Shown piece after piece: positions 8,621 to 16,088 of a DNA stretch of 64,000 nucleotides. The position numbers and the translations under genes are program-made. Source of the DNA: Gemmatimonadota bacterium (GTDB taxonomy: Bacteria; Latescibacterota; UBA2968; GCA-2709665); contig JAPPJY010000096.1 of assembly GCA_028874335.1 (NCBI GenBank), positions 62,001 to 126,000 of the forward strand. The letters are read 5' to 3'. A model generated the notes under the pieces. It was not told the DNA's origin. It was given only the letters and a program-made list of their open reading frames with translations, and did not search any database. Each line of letters starts with the position of its first letter. The first letter of the stretch is position 1.

Positions 8621-9676
8621 CTACCACCACGGCCGTCCCACGTACAGACCCCGATTCTTCATCGGCAAACGGACGCGCACGCCGCCCAGCCGGTGGGACT
8701 CGATGAAGCCCATCACCATCTCCTGGCTTCGCCGTGCCAACTGGACGGGGCCCAGTGTCTCCCGTCCCGTATCCAGCGCCTCGGCGATATCCCGGAGACC
8801 GTTCACCGTCCCGCTCTCGATCGACACATCGGGAAACGGCCGTTCCTCGAGTACATGGCTCACGCCGCAGGCCTTCCGGAACTGGCAGGTCATCCCGTTG
8901 TCGTACGTCCTCAGCTTTCCCTCGGAGCCGCAAAGCTCGAATTCGGTTCCGCTGCCGCCCACCGTATAACCGAGGACGCCGTTGTGAAACCGGACGAATC
9001 CGGCTGCCACGCCCGGGTCCACGTTCAACCGGTTGTCCTCCCAGTCCGCGTCTTCGCAGACAATGGTTCCCTGAACGAAATCAATTTCCGCATCGCCAGC
9101 CAGATACAACATCATATCCGACCCATGGGTAAGCCCCCACAGCGCGGAGGTCACACCCTGCTGTACGATCACGGCCTGAACCGTTCCCAGGTCTCCGGCG
9201 TCTGCCAGTTCCCGCATTTTCTGATAAACCGGAATATATCGACGTTGGGTGCCGTAGTTGAACTTCGTCCCATTCCGTTCAACCGCCGCCACCATCGCGT
9301 CCGCCTCCTCCATCGAACAGCAGAGCGGCTTCTCGCAATAAATCCCATTTACCCCGTTCTCGGCCGCGAAGACGGTCATCTCCGAATGGGTCGCCGGGCG
9401 CGTGGCGATGCACACGATATCCGGTTTCTCTTTGTCGATCATCTCCCGGTAGTCGGTATAACAGACGGGAACGTCGTACCGGTCCCGAATGGACTCCGCC
9501 TTTTCCGCCACCACGTCCGATACTGCCACCAGGTCCGTCCGCTCGCACGCCACCGCGGCAGCCGCGTGCGAGTACGGGATCCAGATCTGGCTGTTGGGAT
9601 GGTCGCGCACTTCGTCGTCGATCGTCGCGCCCATCCGCCCGCAACCGATCAATGCTGTCCGGTATCGATTAGCCAT
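8621..9676 (-). CDS. Gfo/Idh/MocA family NAD(P)-dependent oxidoreductase
   Basis: 351 residues, the usual length for the family. The start is ATG at 9676 with AGGGTGGG upstream; the longer open frame has no better start. The N-terminal Rossmann fold shows GCGRMG (11-16). The family EKP motif is at 115-117 (YCEKPLCCS), where the lysine normally helps catalysis. The C-terminal alpha/beta domain carries GLTHGSDMMLYLAGD, matching the family's D/H catalytic region. Such enzymes oxidise or reduce sugars, inositols or their phosphates in the cytosol. It follows the gene at 9703-11247 by 26 bases, so both are probably co-transcribed. The substrate is unknown. Confidence 0.93.
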   Translation of the reverse strand: MANRYRTALIGCGRMGATIDDEVRDHPNSQIWIPYSHAAAAVACERTDLVAVSDVVAEKAESIRDRYDVPVCYTDYREMIDKEKPDIVCIATRPATHSEMTVFAAENGVNGIYCEKPLCCSMEEADAMVAAVERNGTKFNYGTQRRYIPVYQKMRELADAGDLGTVQAVIVQQGVTSALWGLTHGSDMMLYLAGDAEIDFVQGTIVCEDADWEDNRLNVDPGVAAGFVRFHNGVLGYTVGGSGTEFELCGSEGKLRTYDNGMTCQFRKACGVSHVLEERPFPDVSIESGTVNGLRDIAEALDTGRETLGPVQLARRSQEMVMGFIESHRLGGVRVRLPMKNRGLYVGRPWW

Positions 9677-9702
9677 TATTCCCACCCTCGTGATAATGAG
9701 CG

Positions 9703-11247
9703 TTACTCCACAGCGTGAGACCGCATCTCCGCCCTCAGGGGCCCGAACATGCCATGCCCCCACTGGATATCCGCGTCCTTGACCGTCTTCTCCGCCTGTC
9801 CGGGACGGACAGGCGCCGTACCCAGAATCCGGCCGTCCTGCGCGATGCTGATCCGCTCTTCGTAGATGGTAAACTCCAGCGTCGTCGGCTTTCCCGTCCA
9901 GACAGCGGGCACGGAAACACTGCCGGGCTTTCTCACGCGGTAGACCTTGCGGTACTGGTTCCACACCTCGTCGTCGTGCAGGAACGAATGCCGCATGTCA
10001 CGCACGGGGCACCCCTTTGCGCTCACGGAGAGGTAGAGCGCATCTCCCATGGGCGCCAGACCGGTCACGCGTTGTCCCCAATCGTTGATGACCAGGTCGG
10101 TACCGTGTTCCTCGTTGTAGGCGACCACCCGGTCTTCGTAGGGATGGTTCATTTTGTCCGTAATCTGCGGTTCGCGGAACATGCGTTTCACGAAATGCCA
10201 CGCGTGCCCGTGCGCATCGTACCGCCACAGTTCCGACCAGGGCCATACCCCCACGTAGAGGTCCCCTCCGTAAATCGTCGTTGTCTGCGCCTCGCGTACG
10301 CTGCCGGACACGCCCGGCATCACGGGAGGATAGCCTTCCAGATGGCGCAGCTGGCTGCCGTCGTACCTGAACAGGTTTCCGGTGGGGTACTGTGCGATCA
10401 GCATCTCGTCGTACCAGTTCAACATCGAATACAGCTGAAAGCTCACGCCCGCCAGCGACGCCCGCACGATCTTCCATTCGGACCCGTCGAATACGTAAAC
10501 GCCCCCCATATTGGAGGAATTCACGATCTCATCACCGAGTTGTCCGATAGAGAACGGCGTCTCCTGTGGATACTTCAGATCCAGCGTCACCGCCTTATCC
10601 AGGTCCACCGGTCCGCTTCCCGGCGTCCAGGGCACGGCATAGAGTGTTGTAAACGGCGGGTCCGAATCCTGGTCTTTGTGGAAAAACGTAAGGTAGCCAA
10701 GTGCGTAATAGAAATGGTGATAGCGTCCCTTCGCGGGCGTTTCCAGGACGCGCTCCCCGTCGTACGTGGCCTCGCTCTCCTTGAACTGAAAGACCTTCCC
10801 TGCAATTCGCATTTTTCCGTCGCCGCTCACGGTTTCGCCCACGCCGAAGCTCCCGTCGGCCTGCCACCGGCCCTCCTCGTCATCCCACCAACGCGCGGTC
10901 CGGTCCTGGTGATAGCTGCACGAGTACACGCGGCCGTCCAGATCGAACAGATAGCTCCCCCCGTCCTCCGTGGATGGCGGCAGGGTCTCGAATTGCGCCT
11001 CGGCCTCGTCGTCGCGCAGGAAAAACTGCAGCGTGAACCGGTCCATCCTGAATGCGGTGTTGTAGACGCCCACAAATCCCGCTCCCAGAACGGCGCGGCC
11101 ATCCCCGTCCCGGGCCTCGAACAGCGATCCCCAGTTCTGGCCCACGTCCTGTCCGAAATCGATCGTTGTCGTAATTCTCATGACATGTGTCTCCCCGGCA
11201 AGCCCCGGCAGCGGCCAGAGCAGCAAAGCGGCAAGCATCCAGTGCAT
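9703..11247 (-). CDS. Uncharacterised protein, possibly secreted, in sugar-catabolism cluster
   Basis: 514 residues from ATG 11247, which gives a plausible signal peptide (MHWMLAALLLWPLPGLAGE). A second start, ATG at 11181 (MRITTTIDFGQD), has a stronger GGGGAG nine bases upstream and would give a 492-residue cytosolic protein, so location is undecided. The body is rich in W, Y, F and G with repeated beta-strand-like segments (VYVFDGSEWKI, LYVGVWPWSELWRYD, LYLSVSAKGCPV), suggesting a beta-propeller-like or BNR-like fold. I recognise no catalytic motif and assign no function. It sits between the dehydrogenase at 11388-12350 (140 bases upstream) and the oxidoreductase at 8621-9676. Confidence 0.85.
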   Translation of the reverse strand: MHWMLAALLLWPLPGLAGETHVMRITTTIDFGQDVGQNWGSLFEARDGDGRAVLGAGFVGVYNTAFRMDRFTLQFFLRDDEAEAQFETLPPSTEDGGSYLFDLDGRVYSCSYHQDRTARWWDDEEGRWQADGSFGVGETVSGDGKMRIAGKVFQFKESEATYDGERVLETPAKGRYHHFYYALGYLTFFHKDQDSDPPFTTLYAVPWTPGSGPVDLDKAVTLDLKYPQETPFSIGQLGDEIVNSSNMGGVYVFDGSEWKIVRASLAGVSFQLYSMLNWYDEMLIAQYPTGNLFRYDGSQLRHLEGYPPVMPGVSGSVREAQTTTIYGGDLYVGVWPWSELWRYDAHGHAWHFVKRMFREPQITDKMNHPYEDRVVAYNEEHGTDLVINDWGQRVTGLAPMGDALYLSVSAKGCPVRDMRHSFLHDDEVWNQYRKVYRVRKPGSVSVPAVWTGKPTTLEFTIYEERISIAQDGRILGTAPVRPGQAEKTVKDADIQWGHGMFGPLRAEMRSHAVE

Positions 11248-11387
11248 CGCAGGCGAATTCTCCGCGTTTTACCTCAATTCCAAATAATGAGAACCGTTCA
11301 ATTGGCCACAAAAGGCACAGAAAGTATCGGCACGAAACGGCGTGTGTCGCAACGCCGCCGCCCCGGACGCAGACGTCTCAGATGCCG

Positions 11388-12350
11388 TCAGAATGCCAGG
11401 ACGACCTTGACCGCGCCTTCCCTTTCTGGATGCTCGAACGCCAGATCGAACGCGTCCTGGATCTTTTCAAAGGGCAACAGGTGCGTCAACATCGGCCGAA
11501 CGTCCAGCCGGCCCTGGGTGATCCAATCCAGCGCCGCCGTATAATCCAGGTCCGGATTCGGGCCGACCGACGTGACGATCTGCAGTTCCTTCCTGAACAT
11601 CTCCATGAACGCCAGGGTCATCCTTCCCTCGGCATTCTCCTTGTTAGGCACGCCGAAATAAACCAGCGTACCGTTCTGGCGCAACAAGTCGCCGCAAAGG
11701 TTGAACGTCGATTCCCTGCCCACGGCTTCCACCGCCAGGTCCACCATCTCCCCGCCGGTGATTTCCGAAATCGCTTCCGAGAGATTGCAGGTCTCCGGAT
11801 TGATGGTATGGGTGGCGCCCATTCCCGGGGACACAGCCAGCCGGTGGGGCAGCGGGTCCACGCCGATGATATACCTTGCGCCCAGGTTGCGCAGCGTGGC
11901 GTTGAACAGTTGTCCCACCGCACCCTGCCCCATCACCAGAGCGTTCCTGTTGATCACGTTGCCCAGTTTATAGAAACAGTGGATCACCGTCCCGAGCAAC
12001 TGGCTCATCAGAGCGACCTCCGGTTCGAGGTCCATCGGAAGTTTGACGCACCCCGCCGGATCGGCCAGCACGTATTCCTGGAACAGGCCCCGGTCGAAGC
12101 CCCAGAGCAGCACCCGATCGCCGGTACTATATGCGTCGGAGGCACAGGCCTCTACGATGCCGAGACCTTCATGCCCGGTCTGCCCCAGCCCCATTGGGTA
12201 CGACGCGCCGATGCCATAGAACGCCGGTTTGTCCGTACCGCAAATCCCAGCACGCTCCAGACGCACCAGCATCATATCCCTGGTCGGCTCGGGTCTCTCC
12301 ACCTCTGCGATTTCCCAACGCTTCGGCGCAACCAGTCTTGCCGCCTTCAT
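11388..12350 (-). CDS. Zinc-type alcohol/polyol dehydrogenase (MDR family), compact form
   Basis: 320 residues from ATG 12350, with GAGAGG upstream. The catalytic-zinc side shows ICGTD (C37, D40) and GHEGLG (H60, E61). The Rossmann nucleotide motif is GQGAVG (141-146), followed by a GVDPLPHRL strand that would bind the NAD ribose. The usual structural-zinc lobe with four clustered cysteines is missing: after GDRVLLWG the chain goes straight to FQEYVLAD. This makes it about 30 residues shorter than typical members. It follows the enolase-family gene by 16 bases and is probably translated from the same message. Likely role: NAD-dependent oxidation of a hydroxyl on a sugar-derived substrate. Confidence 0.93.
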   Translation of the reverse strand: MKAARLVAPKRWEIAEVERPEPTRDMMLVRLERAGICGTDKPAFYGIGASYPMGLGQTGHEGLGIVEACASDAYSTGDRVLLWGFDRGLFQEYVLADPAGCVKLPMDLEPEVALMSQLLGTVIHCFYKLGNVINRNALVMGQGAVGQLFNATLRNLGARYIIGVDPLPHRLAVSPGMGATHTINPETCNLSEAISEITGGEMVDLAVEAVGRESTFNLCGDLLRQNGTLVYFGVPNKENAEGRMTLAFMEMFRKELQIVTSVGPNPDLDYTAALDWITQGRLDVRPMLTHLLPFEKIQDAFDLAFEHPEREGAVKVVLAF

Positions 12351-12366
12351 CTTTCCGCACCTCTCT

Positions 12367-13623
12367 TCAGTCCCAAACCGGCCAATCCTGGCTCTGCAGC
12401 CGCTTCCACAACCCGTCGAACTGCTCGCTGCCGTCGTCCTCCCATTCATCCAGCCTAACGCCGGGCGCAAAGGACTCGTCCACACCCTGCTTCATCAGCC
12501 GCTCGGCCTGCTGCAGATTCCGATAATAATGCCTGACGCCGCCCGGAAACGTCACCACCGACAGATGCCGGGACCATTCCGCCGCCGGCGTCTCGCTGTA
12601 CTTCGCGACGGCATCCTCGTCCAGCGCCACACCCAGGCCAGGCGCTTCGGGGACCTTCATGAAGCCGCGCTGGATTGGATGCGGGTCCACGATCAGGTCT
12701 TCTTCGTAGGAATGGCTGGCGGTCACCCCCGGCAGCGTCGCCGTTGGCATCACCGCGCCCAGGTTCAGCGCGAACGCCGTCGTGATTCCCGTTCCCACGT
12801 ATTGCAGCAGGATCGGCGTATTCGCCGCGGCGAACGTCCACCCCGCGGCCAGCGCGTCCCGGACGCACTCGTGGCTGCACAGCGCGCCTTCGAAGTCCCC
12901 GGCCCTGAGCCCCGTCCATGGGCCGGACGGCTGCCTCGATGCCGCCTCCGACAGCACCCGCACGCCGTGGAGATAGAACGGGATGCGGATCTCGCCGTGC
13001 AGCCTGCGCCAACCTTCGATGTCGTACGCGAAGATCGGCTCCTCGACGCCCTTCACGACCGGAATCTTCTCCAGCGCCCGCAGCACGGGCAGCGCTTTTT
13101 CCACACAGATGAGCGCCCCGTTGAAATCGAATTCCACGCGAAAATCCGGCGGCGCCACGTCCTGAATTACCTGTGCGCATTCCACCACGTCATAAAACGC
13201 GCGCGCCTTGCACTTCAAACCGCGGTATCCGCGTTCCGCTGCCGCCTGGACTTCGGCCGAAGTATCCTCCGGCGACATGCTCGGCATCCACCACCCCATC
13301 GCCACCCATTGACGCGCCTGCTGTCCCATCACCTTCCAAGCGGGCAGGCCCAGGTGCTTTCCCATGAGATCGTAGCACGCCATATCCAGATTGAAACGCC
13401 CCTGGCCCATGACGTGGTCGAAGGGATCGGTGCCTATATAGGCATCCAGCGCCTGCTGTTCCAGCGGCGGTCCGGGGTTCTCGCCCAGCCCCTCGAGCCC
13501 GGTATCCGTATGAAATCTGTATACCGTCACTTCCTCCGACATCGCGAAATGATGGTACGCCTTGCGGATTCGGGCTTCATAGGGGACCCGTAGCGGAATC
13601 ACTTCGATTTCGGTGATTTTCAT
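12367..13623 (-). CDS. Mandelate racemase/muconate lactonizing (enolase superfamily) protein, probable sugar-acid dehydratase
   Basis: 418 residues from ATG 13623 with AAGGA eight bases upstream. The N-terminal capping domain (MKITEIEVIPLRVPY) is followed by the barrel. Visible catalytic elements: K-x-K at 137-139 (LKCKAR), metal-ligand D166 in EFDFNGA, acidic pair in VKGVEEPI (E194, E195) and H219 in FYLHG. The third metal ligand is not obvious. Members abstract a proton alpha to a carboxylate with Mg2+ and often dehydrate aldonic acids. It is the first gene of a minus-strand cluster with the dehydrogenase 16 bases downstream, so dehydration followed by oxidation is a reasonable order. Specificity cannot be read from sequence. 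Confidence 0.92.
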   Translation of the reverse strand: MKITEIEVIPLRVPYEARIRKAYHHFAMSEEVTVYRFHTDTGLEGLGENPGPPLEQQALDAYIGTDPFDHVMGQGRFNLDMACYDLMGKHLGLPAWKVMGQQARQWVAMGWWMPSMSPEDTSAEVQAAAERGYRGLKCKARAFYDVVECAQVIQDVAPPDFRVEFDFNGALICVEKALPVLRALEKIPVVKGVEEPIFAYDIEGWRRLHGEIRIPFYLHGVRVLSEAASRQPSGPWTGLRAGDFEGALCSHECVRDALAAGWTFAAANTPILLQYVGTGITTAFALNLGAVMPTATLPGVTASHSYEEDLIVDPHPIQRGFMKVPEAPGLGVALDEDAVAKYSETPAAEWSRHLSVVTFPGGVRHYYRNLQQAERLMKQGVDESFAPGVRLDEWEDDGSEQFDGLWKRLQSQDWPVWD

Positions 13624-13905
13624 GGGTATCGTCCTTGCCAGAGAGACCCGGAGGTTAAACGCCGTGCCCGCCAGCCTGCTGCGAGGCTTGAATTCAGCCG
13701 TAGCCGATGGTATATATAGTCCGGGTAGAGGTAAGACGTGAGACGGGAGAGATTTCCAGCCTTGTAAGGATTCTTCTCGTGCCGGAGGCAGAAAGGAAAA
13801 ACACACCGGGCAAGGATATCATCTACCGTCTACCCTCTTCCGTCTCCCCGCATTTCTTCTACCTTCTTCCTTCTTCCTTCTTATTGCCTTTGGAAAGGTT
13901 TTCCC
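13624..13905. repeat. Divergent intergenic region with repeat copy 2 and pyrimidine tract
   Basis: This spacer separates the minus-strand enolase-family gene from the plus-strand aminotransferase and must hold both promoters, though I see no confident promoter. Bases 13732-13860 are copy 2 of the repeat also at 8488-8610. A TTCTTCC-type pyrimidine tract follows at 13853-13888, directly before the GAAAGG ribosome-binding site of the aminotransferase. Confidence 0.6.
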
Positions 13906-14844
13906 ATGCCCCGGCGCCTCGTCTACTTCAATGGCAGCTACGTCTCCGAACGCGACGCCCGCATCTCCATATTCGATTCGGCCCTGATGTTCGGCGACAT
14001 GGTATTTGAAATGACCCGTTCATTCAAGCAAAAACCCTACCGCCTGCGCAACCATCTGGACCGGCTCTATGCCTCGATGAAATACGCTCGGATCGACTGC
14101 GGCCTGAGCATCGAGCAGATGGAATCCGCCACTGACGAGACCATAGAACGGAACCTGCCCGCGCTCGAGGGCCTGGACTACCAGATCATGCACAACGTCA
14201 CCCGTGGCGCCCTTCCCCTGTATGACACGCTCGTCACCGAAGGCCTGGATCCGATCGTCACCGTCAACGTCATCCCGCTCGTTCGACACATCGGCGGCGC
14301 GGCGCATGATTACGAACAGGGCGCCCACTTCGTGGTCACACCCCAGCAATCCGTTCCCGCACGATACATCGATCCCAAAGCAAAGAACCGCAGCCGGATC
14401 TACTACCAGCTTGCCAATCTGCAGGCGCAACGCATGGAAGGCGGCGCCAATGCGCTGCTTACCGACGAGCACGGATTCATCACCGAAGGCACCGGAAACA
14501 ACGTCTTCTTCGTCCTCAATGGGGAGATCCTGACGCCCAAACCCCACGATATCCTGCGGGGGGTCTCAAGACAGGCATGCATGGAACTGGCCGAAAAGCT
14601 GGACATCCCGGTCCGCGAAGCCGATATAGAACCCTACGACGTCCGGAACGCCGAAGAAGCATGGTATACGGCGACGACCATCTGCATGGTCCCCATCACC
14701 CGTTTCGACTTTCAGCCGGTCGGCACGGGACGACCCGGTCCGATCTATCGACGCCTCATCGACGCATGGTCGGAGGAAGTCGGCCTGGACATCCCCGCGC
14801 AGGCCCGGGAATACGCGGAACGCGCGAAATCCTGGGCGCCCTGA
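13906..14844 (+). CDS. Class IV PLP-dependent aminotransferase (branched-chain/D-amino-acid type)
   Basis: 312 residues; ATG 13906 with GAAAGG seven bases upstream. The fold-type IV landmarks are present: FDSALMFGDMVFE near residue 23, the Schiff-base lysine K160 in IDPKAKNRSRIYYQLA, and the PLP-contacting stretch FITEGTGNNVFFV with E194. The loop after K160 is NRSRIYYQLA rather than the GGNYLSSL type of classical IlvE, so D-amino-acid or another amino-donor specificity is possible. It is 64 bases upstream of a Gfo/Idh/MocA gene on the same strand and probably co-transcribed. In context it may transaminate a keto product of the neighbouring dehydrogenases. Confidence 0.93.
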   Translation: MPRRLVYFNGSYVSERDARISIFDSALMFGDMVFEMTRSFKQKPYRLRNHLDRLYASMKYARIDCGLSIEQMESATDETIERNLPALEGLDYQIMHNVTRGALPLYDTLVTEGLDPIVTVNVIPLVRHIGGAAHDYEQGAHFVVTPQQSVPARYIDPKAKNRSRIYYQLANLQAQRMEGGANALLTDEHGFITEGTGNNVFFVLNGEILTPKPHDILRGVSRQACMELAEKLDIPVREADIEPYDVRNAEEAWYTATTICMVPITRFDFQPVGTGRPGPIYRRLIDAWSEEVGLDIPAQAREYAERAKSWAP

Positions 14845-14908
14845 TCGCCGGCGATAGGACCGATCCATGTCGCCTCATCGTCCAAACCCATCACACGGAG
14901 CGACACCA

Positions 14909-15919
14909 ATGCCGTCATACCGAGCGGCCCTCATCGGCTGCGGCAACATCTCCGGACGCCATGCGCGAGCCTACCTGGCACAGGGCAACGTCGAGCTTGT
15001 TGCAGCCTGCGACATCAACCCGGAAAACCTGAACAGAACCTGCGACGAACTCGAGATACCGGGTCGATACGCTTCTCACCAGGACCTCTTCAAGCACGAG
15101 GCAGGCATCGACCTCGTCAGCGTATGCACCTTCCCGAACGTCCACGGGGAGCAGACCATCGCCGCCGCCAACGCCGGCGCAAAAGGCGTACTGTGCGAAA
15201 AGCCCATGTGTCTCAGCCTGGACGAGGCCGACGGCATGATCCGGGCCTGCCGGCGGAACGATACGCGGCTGGTCATTGCCCATCGACACCGACAGAGCCC
15301 GAATTTCAACAAGGCGCGGCGTCTCATCGCCGGCGGCGCTATTGGCGAACCCCGGCTCGTGTGGAGCTATCTGACCAGTTGTCTCGTGGACAACGGCACG
15401 CACATCGTCGACATGATGCGTTACCTTCTCGGGGATCCGGAGGCGGACTGGGTGATGGGACAGGCCTCCCGGAAGCGCGACACCCTGTATCAGGGCTCCC
15501 CCGCCGAAGAATCCAGCGTGGGGCTCGTTGCGTTCAGAACCGGGACCCGCGCGGTGGTGGAAATGGGTGAAAGGACGCCGAAAGACGGGTTCCGCTTTCG
15601 GGTACTGGGAAGCGAAGGGACGATTGACGCCGCACTCGACGAAGTGGTCCTCACGGACGGGAACGGCATCACCACGTTTCGGGAGGAACCCAGGCCTGGA
15701 TTCATGGAACAGACACGGGAGATGATCGCCTGGGTGGAAGGGGGCCCCGAGCACCGGAGCAGCGAAAGGCAAGGGCGGGCCGCAACAGAACTCCTGATGG
15801 CCATGCACGAATCCGCCCGCACGGGCGAACTGATCGAACTGCCGCTCAAGATCGGGTATGATCCGATGAAGAAACGGGTAGAGGAAGCTGTCAGCCGTCA
15901 GCGATCAGCCGTCAGCTAA
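14909..15919 (+). CDS. Gfo/Idh/MocA family oxidoreductase with repeat-derived C-terminal tail
   Basis: 336 residues. ATG 14909 has GGAG eight bases upstream; an earlier in-frame ATG at 14867 has no ribosome-binding site. Nucleotide-binding motif GCGNIS (10-15), EKP at 97-99 and the DNGTHIVDMMRYLLGD catalytic region are intact, so it should be an active NAD(P) enzyme. The last residues (AVSRQRSAVS) are encoded by an intergenic-type TCAGC repeat array, and the TAA stop lies at the edge of that array. The repeat has therefore replaced or extended the original 3' end. It shares strand and probably message with the aminotransferase upstream. Confidence 0.93.
   Translation: MPSYRAALIGCGNISGRHARAYLAQGNVELVAACDINPENLNRTCDELEIPGRYASHQDLFKHEAGIDLVSVCTFPNVHGEQTIAAANAGAKGVLCEKPMCLSLDEADGMIRACRRNDTRLVIAHRHRQSPNFNKARRLIAGGAIGEPRLVWSYLTSCLVDNGTHIVDMMRYLLGDPEADWVMGQASRKRDTLYQGSPAEESSVGLVAFRTGTRAVVEMGERTPKDGFRFRVLGSEGTIDAALDEVVLTDGNGITTFREEPRPGFMEQTREMIAWVEGGPEHRSSERQGRAATELLMAMHESARTGELIELPLKIGYDPMKKRVEEAVSRQRSAVS
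15886..15918. repeat. TCAGC array inside the 3' end of the oxidoreductase gene
   Basis: Three to four degenerate units of the form (A/G)(T/G)CAGC run across the final codons of the gene at 14909-15919. The same unit occurs in intergenic arrays at 2740, 7671, 17971, 22711, 23501 and 23869. Confidence 0.75.
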
Positions 15920-15982
15920 AGTCAAAAACGAAACCAGAATCAAAGTCCACATCTTCCCGGCCCCGCAGACCTCTCTCCCCGG

Positions 15983-16007
15983 CCCTCTCTCCCACCGGGA
16001 GAGAGGG
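15983..16007. terminator. Hairpin between convergent genes
   Basis: An 11-bp perfect stem (CCCTCTCTCCC, three-base loop ACC) lies between the convergent genes ending at 15919 and 16089. No strong T run follows on either strand. It may act as a weak bidirectional terminator, or simply be a dispersed CCCTCTCCC repeat. Confidence 0.4.
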
Positions 16008-16023
16008 TGAAAAACGCCGGAAA

Positions 16024-16053
16024 GGCGGGCGACCACAAGGGTCGCCCCTACAA
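16024..16053. repeat. GTAGGGGCGACC-type palindromic repeat
   Basis: GGGCGACC, a short ACAA loop and GGGTCGCCCCTAC form an inverted repeat of the same family as 2911-2940 and 18055-18085. It is followed by a TTCTTCC pyrimidine tract (16078-16112) that runs into the end of the dioxygenase gene. Confidence 0.65.
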
Positions 16054-16088
16054 AGCCAATGACGGAGACACGAGATCTCTTCTTCCTT

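Noticed and set aside
8372..9718. Plus-strand frame of 448 codons opposite the Gfo/Idh/MocA gene
   Set aside because: Antisense shadow of a high-GC gene; the minus-strand product has all family motifs and a proper start.
9715..11544. Plus-strand frame of 609 codons opposite 9703-11247 and the end of the dehydrogenase gene
   Set aside because: It crosses two genes on the other strand, has no recognisable domain and no ribosome-binding site.
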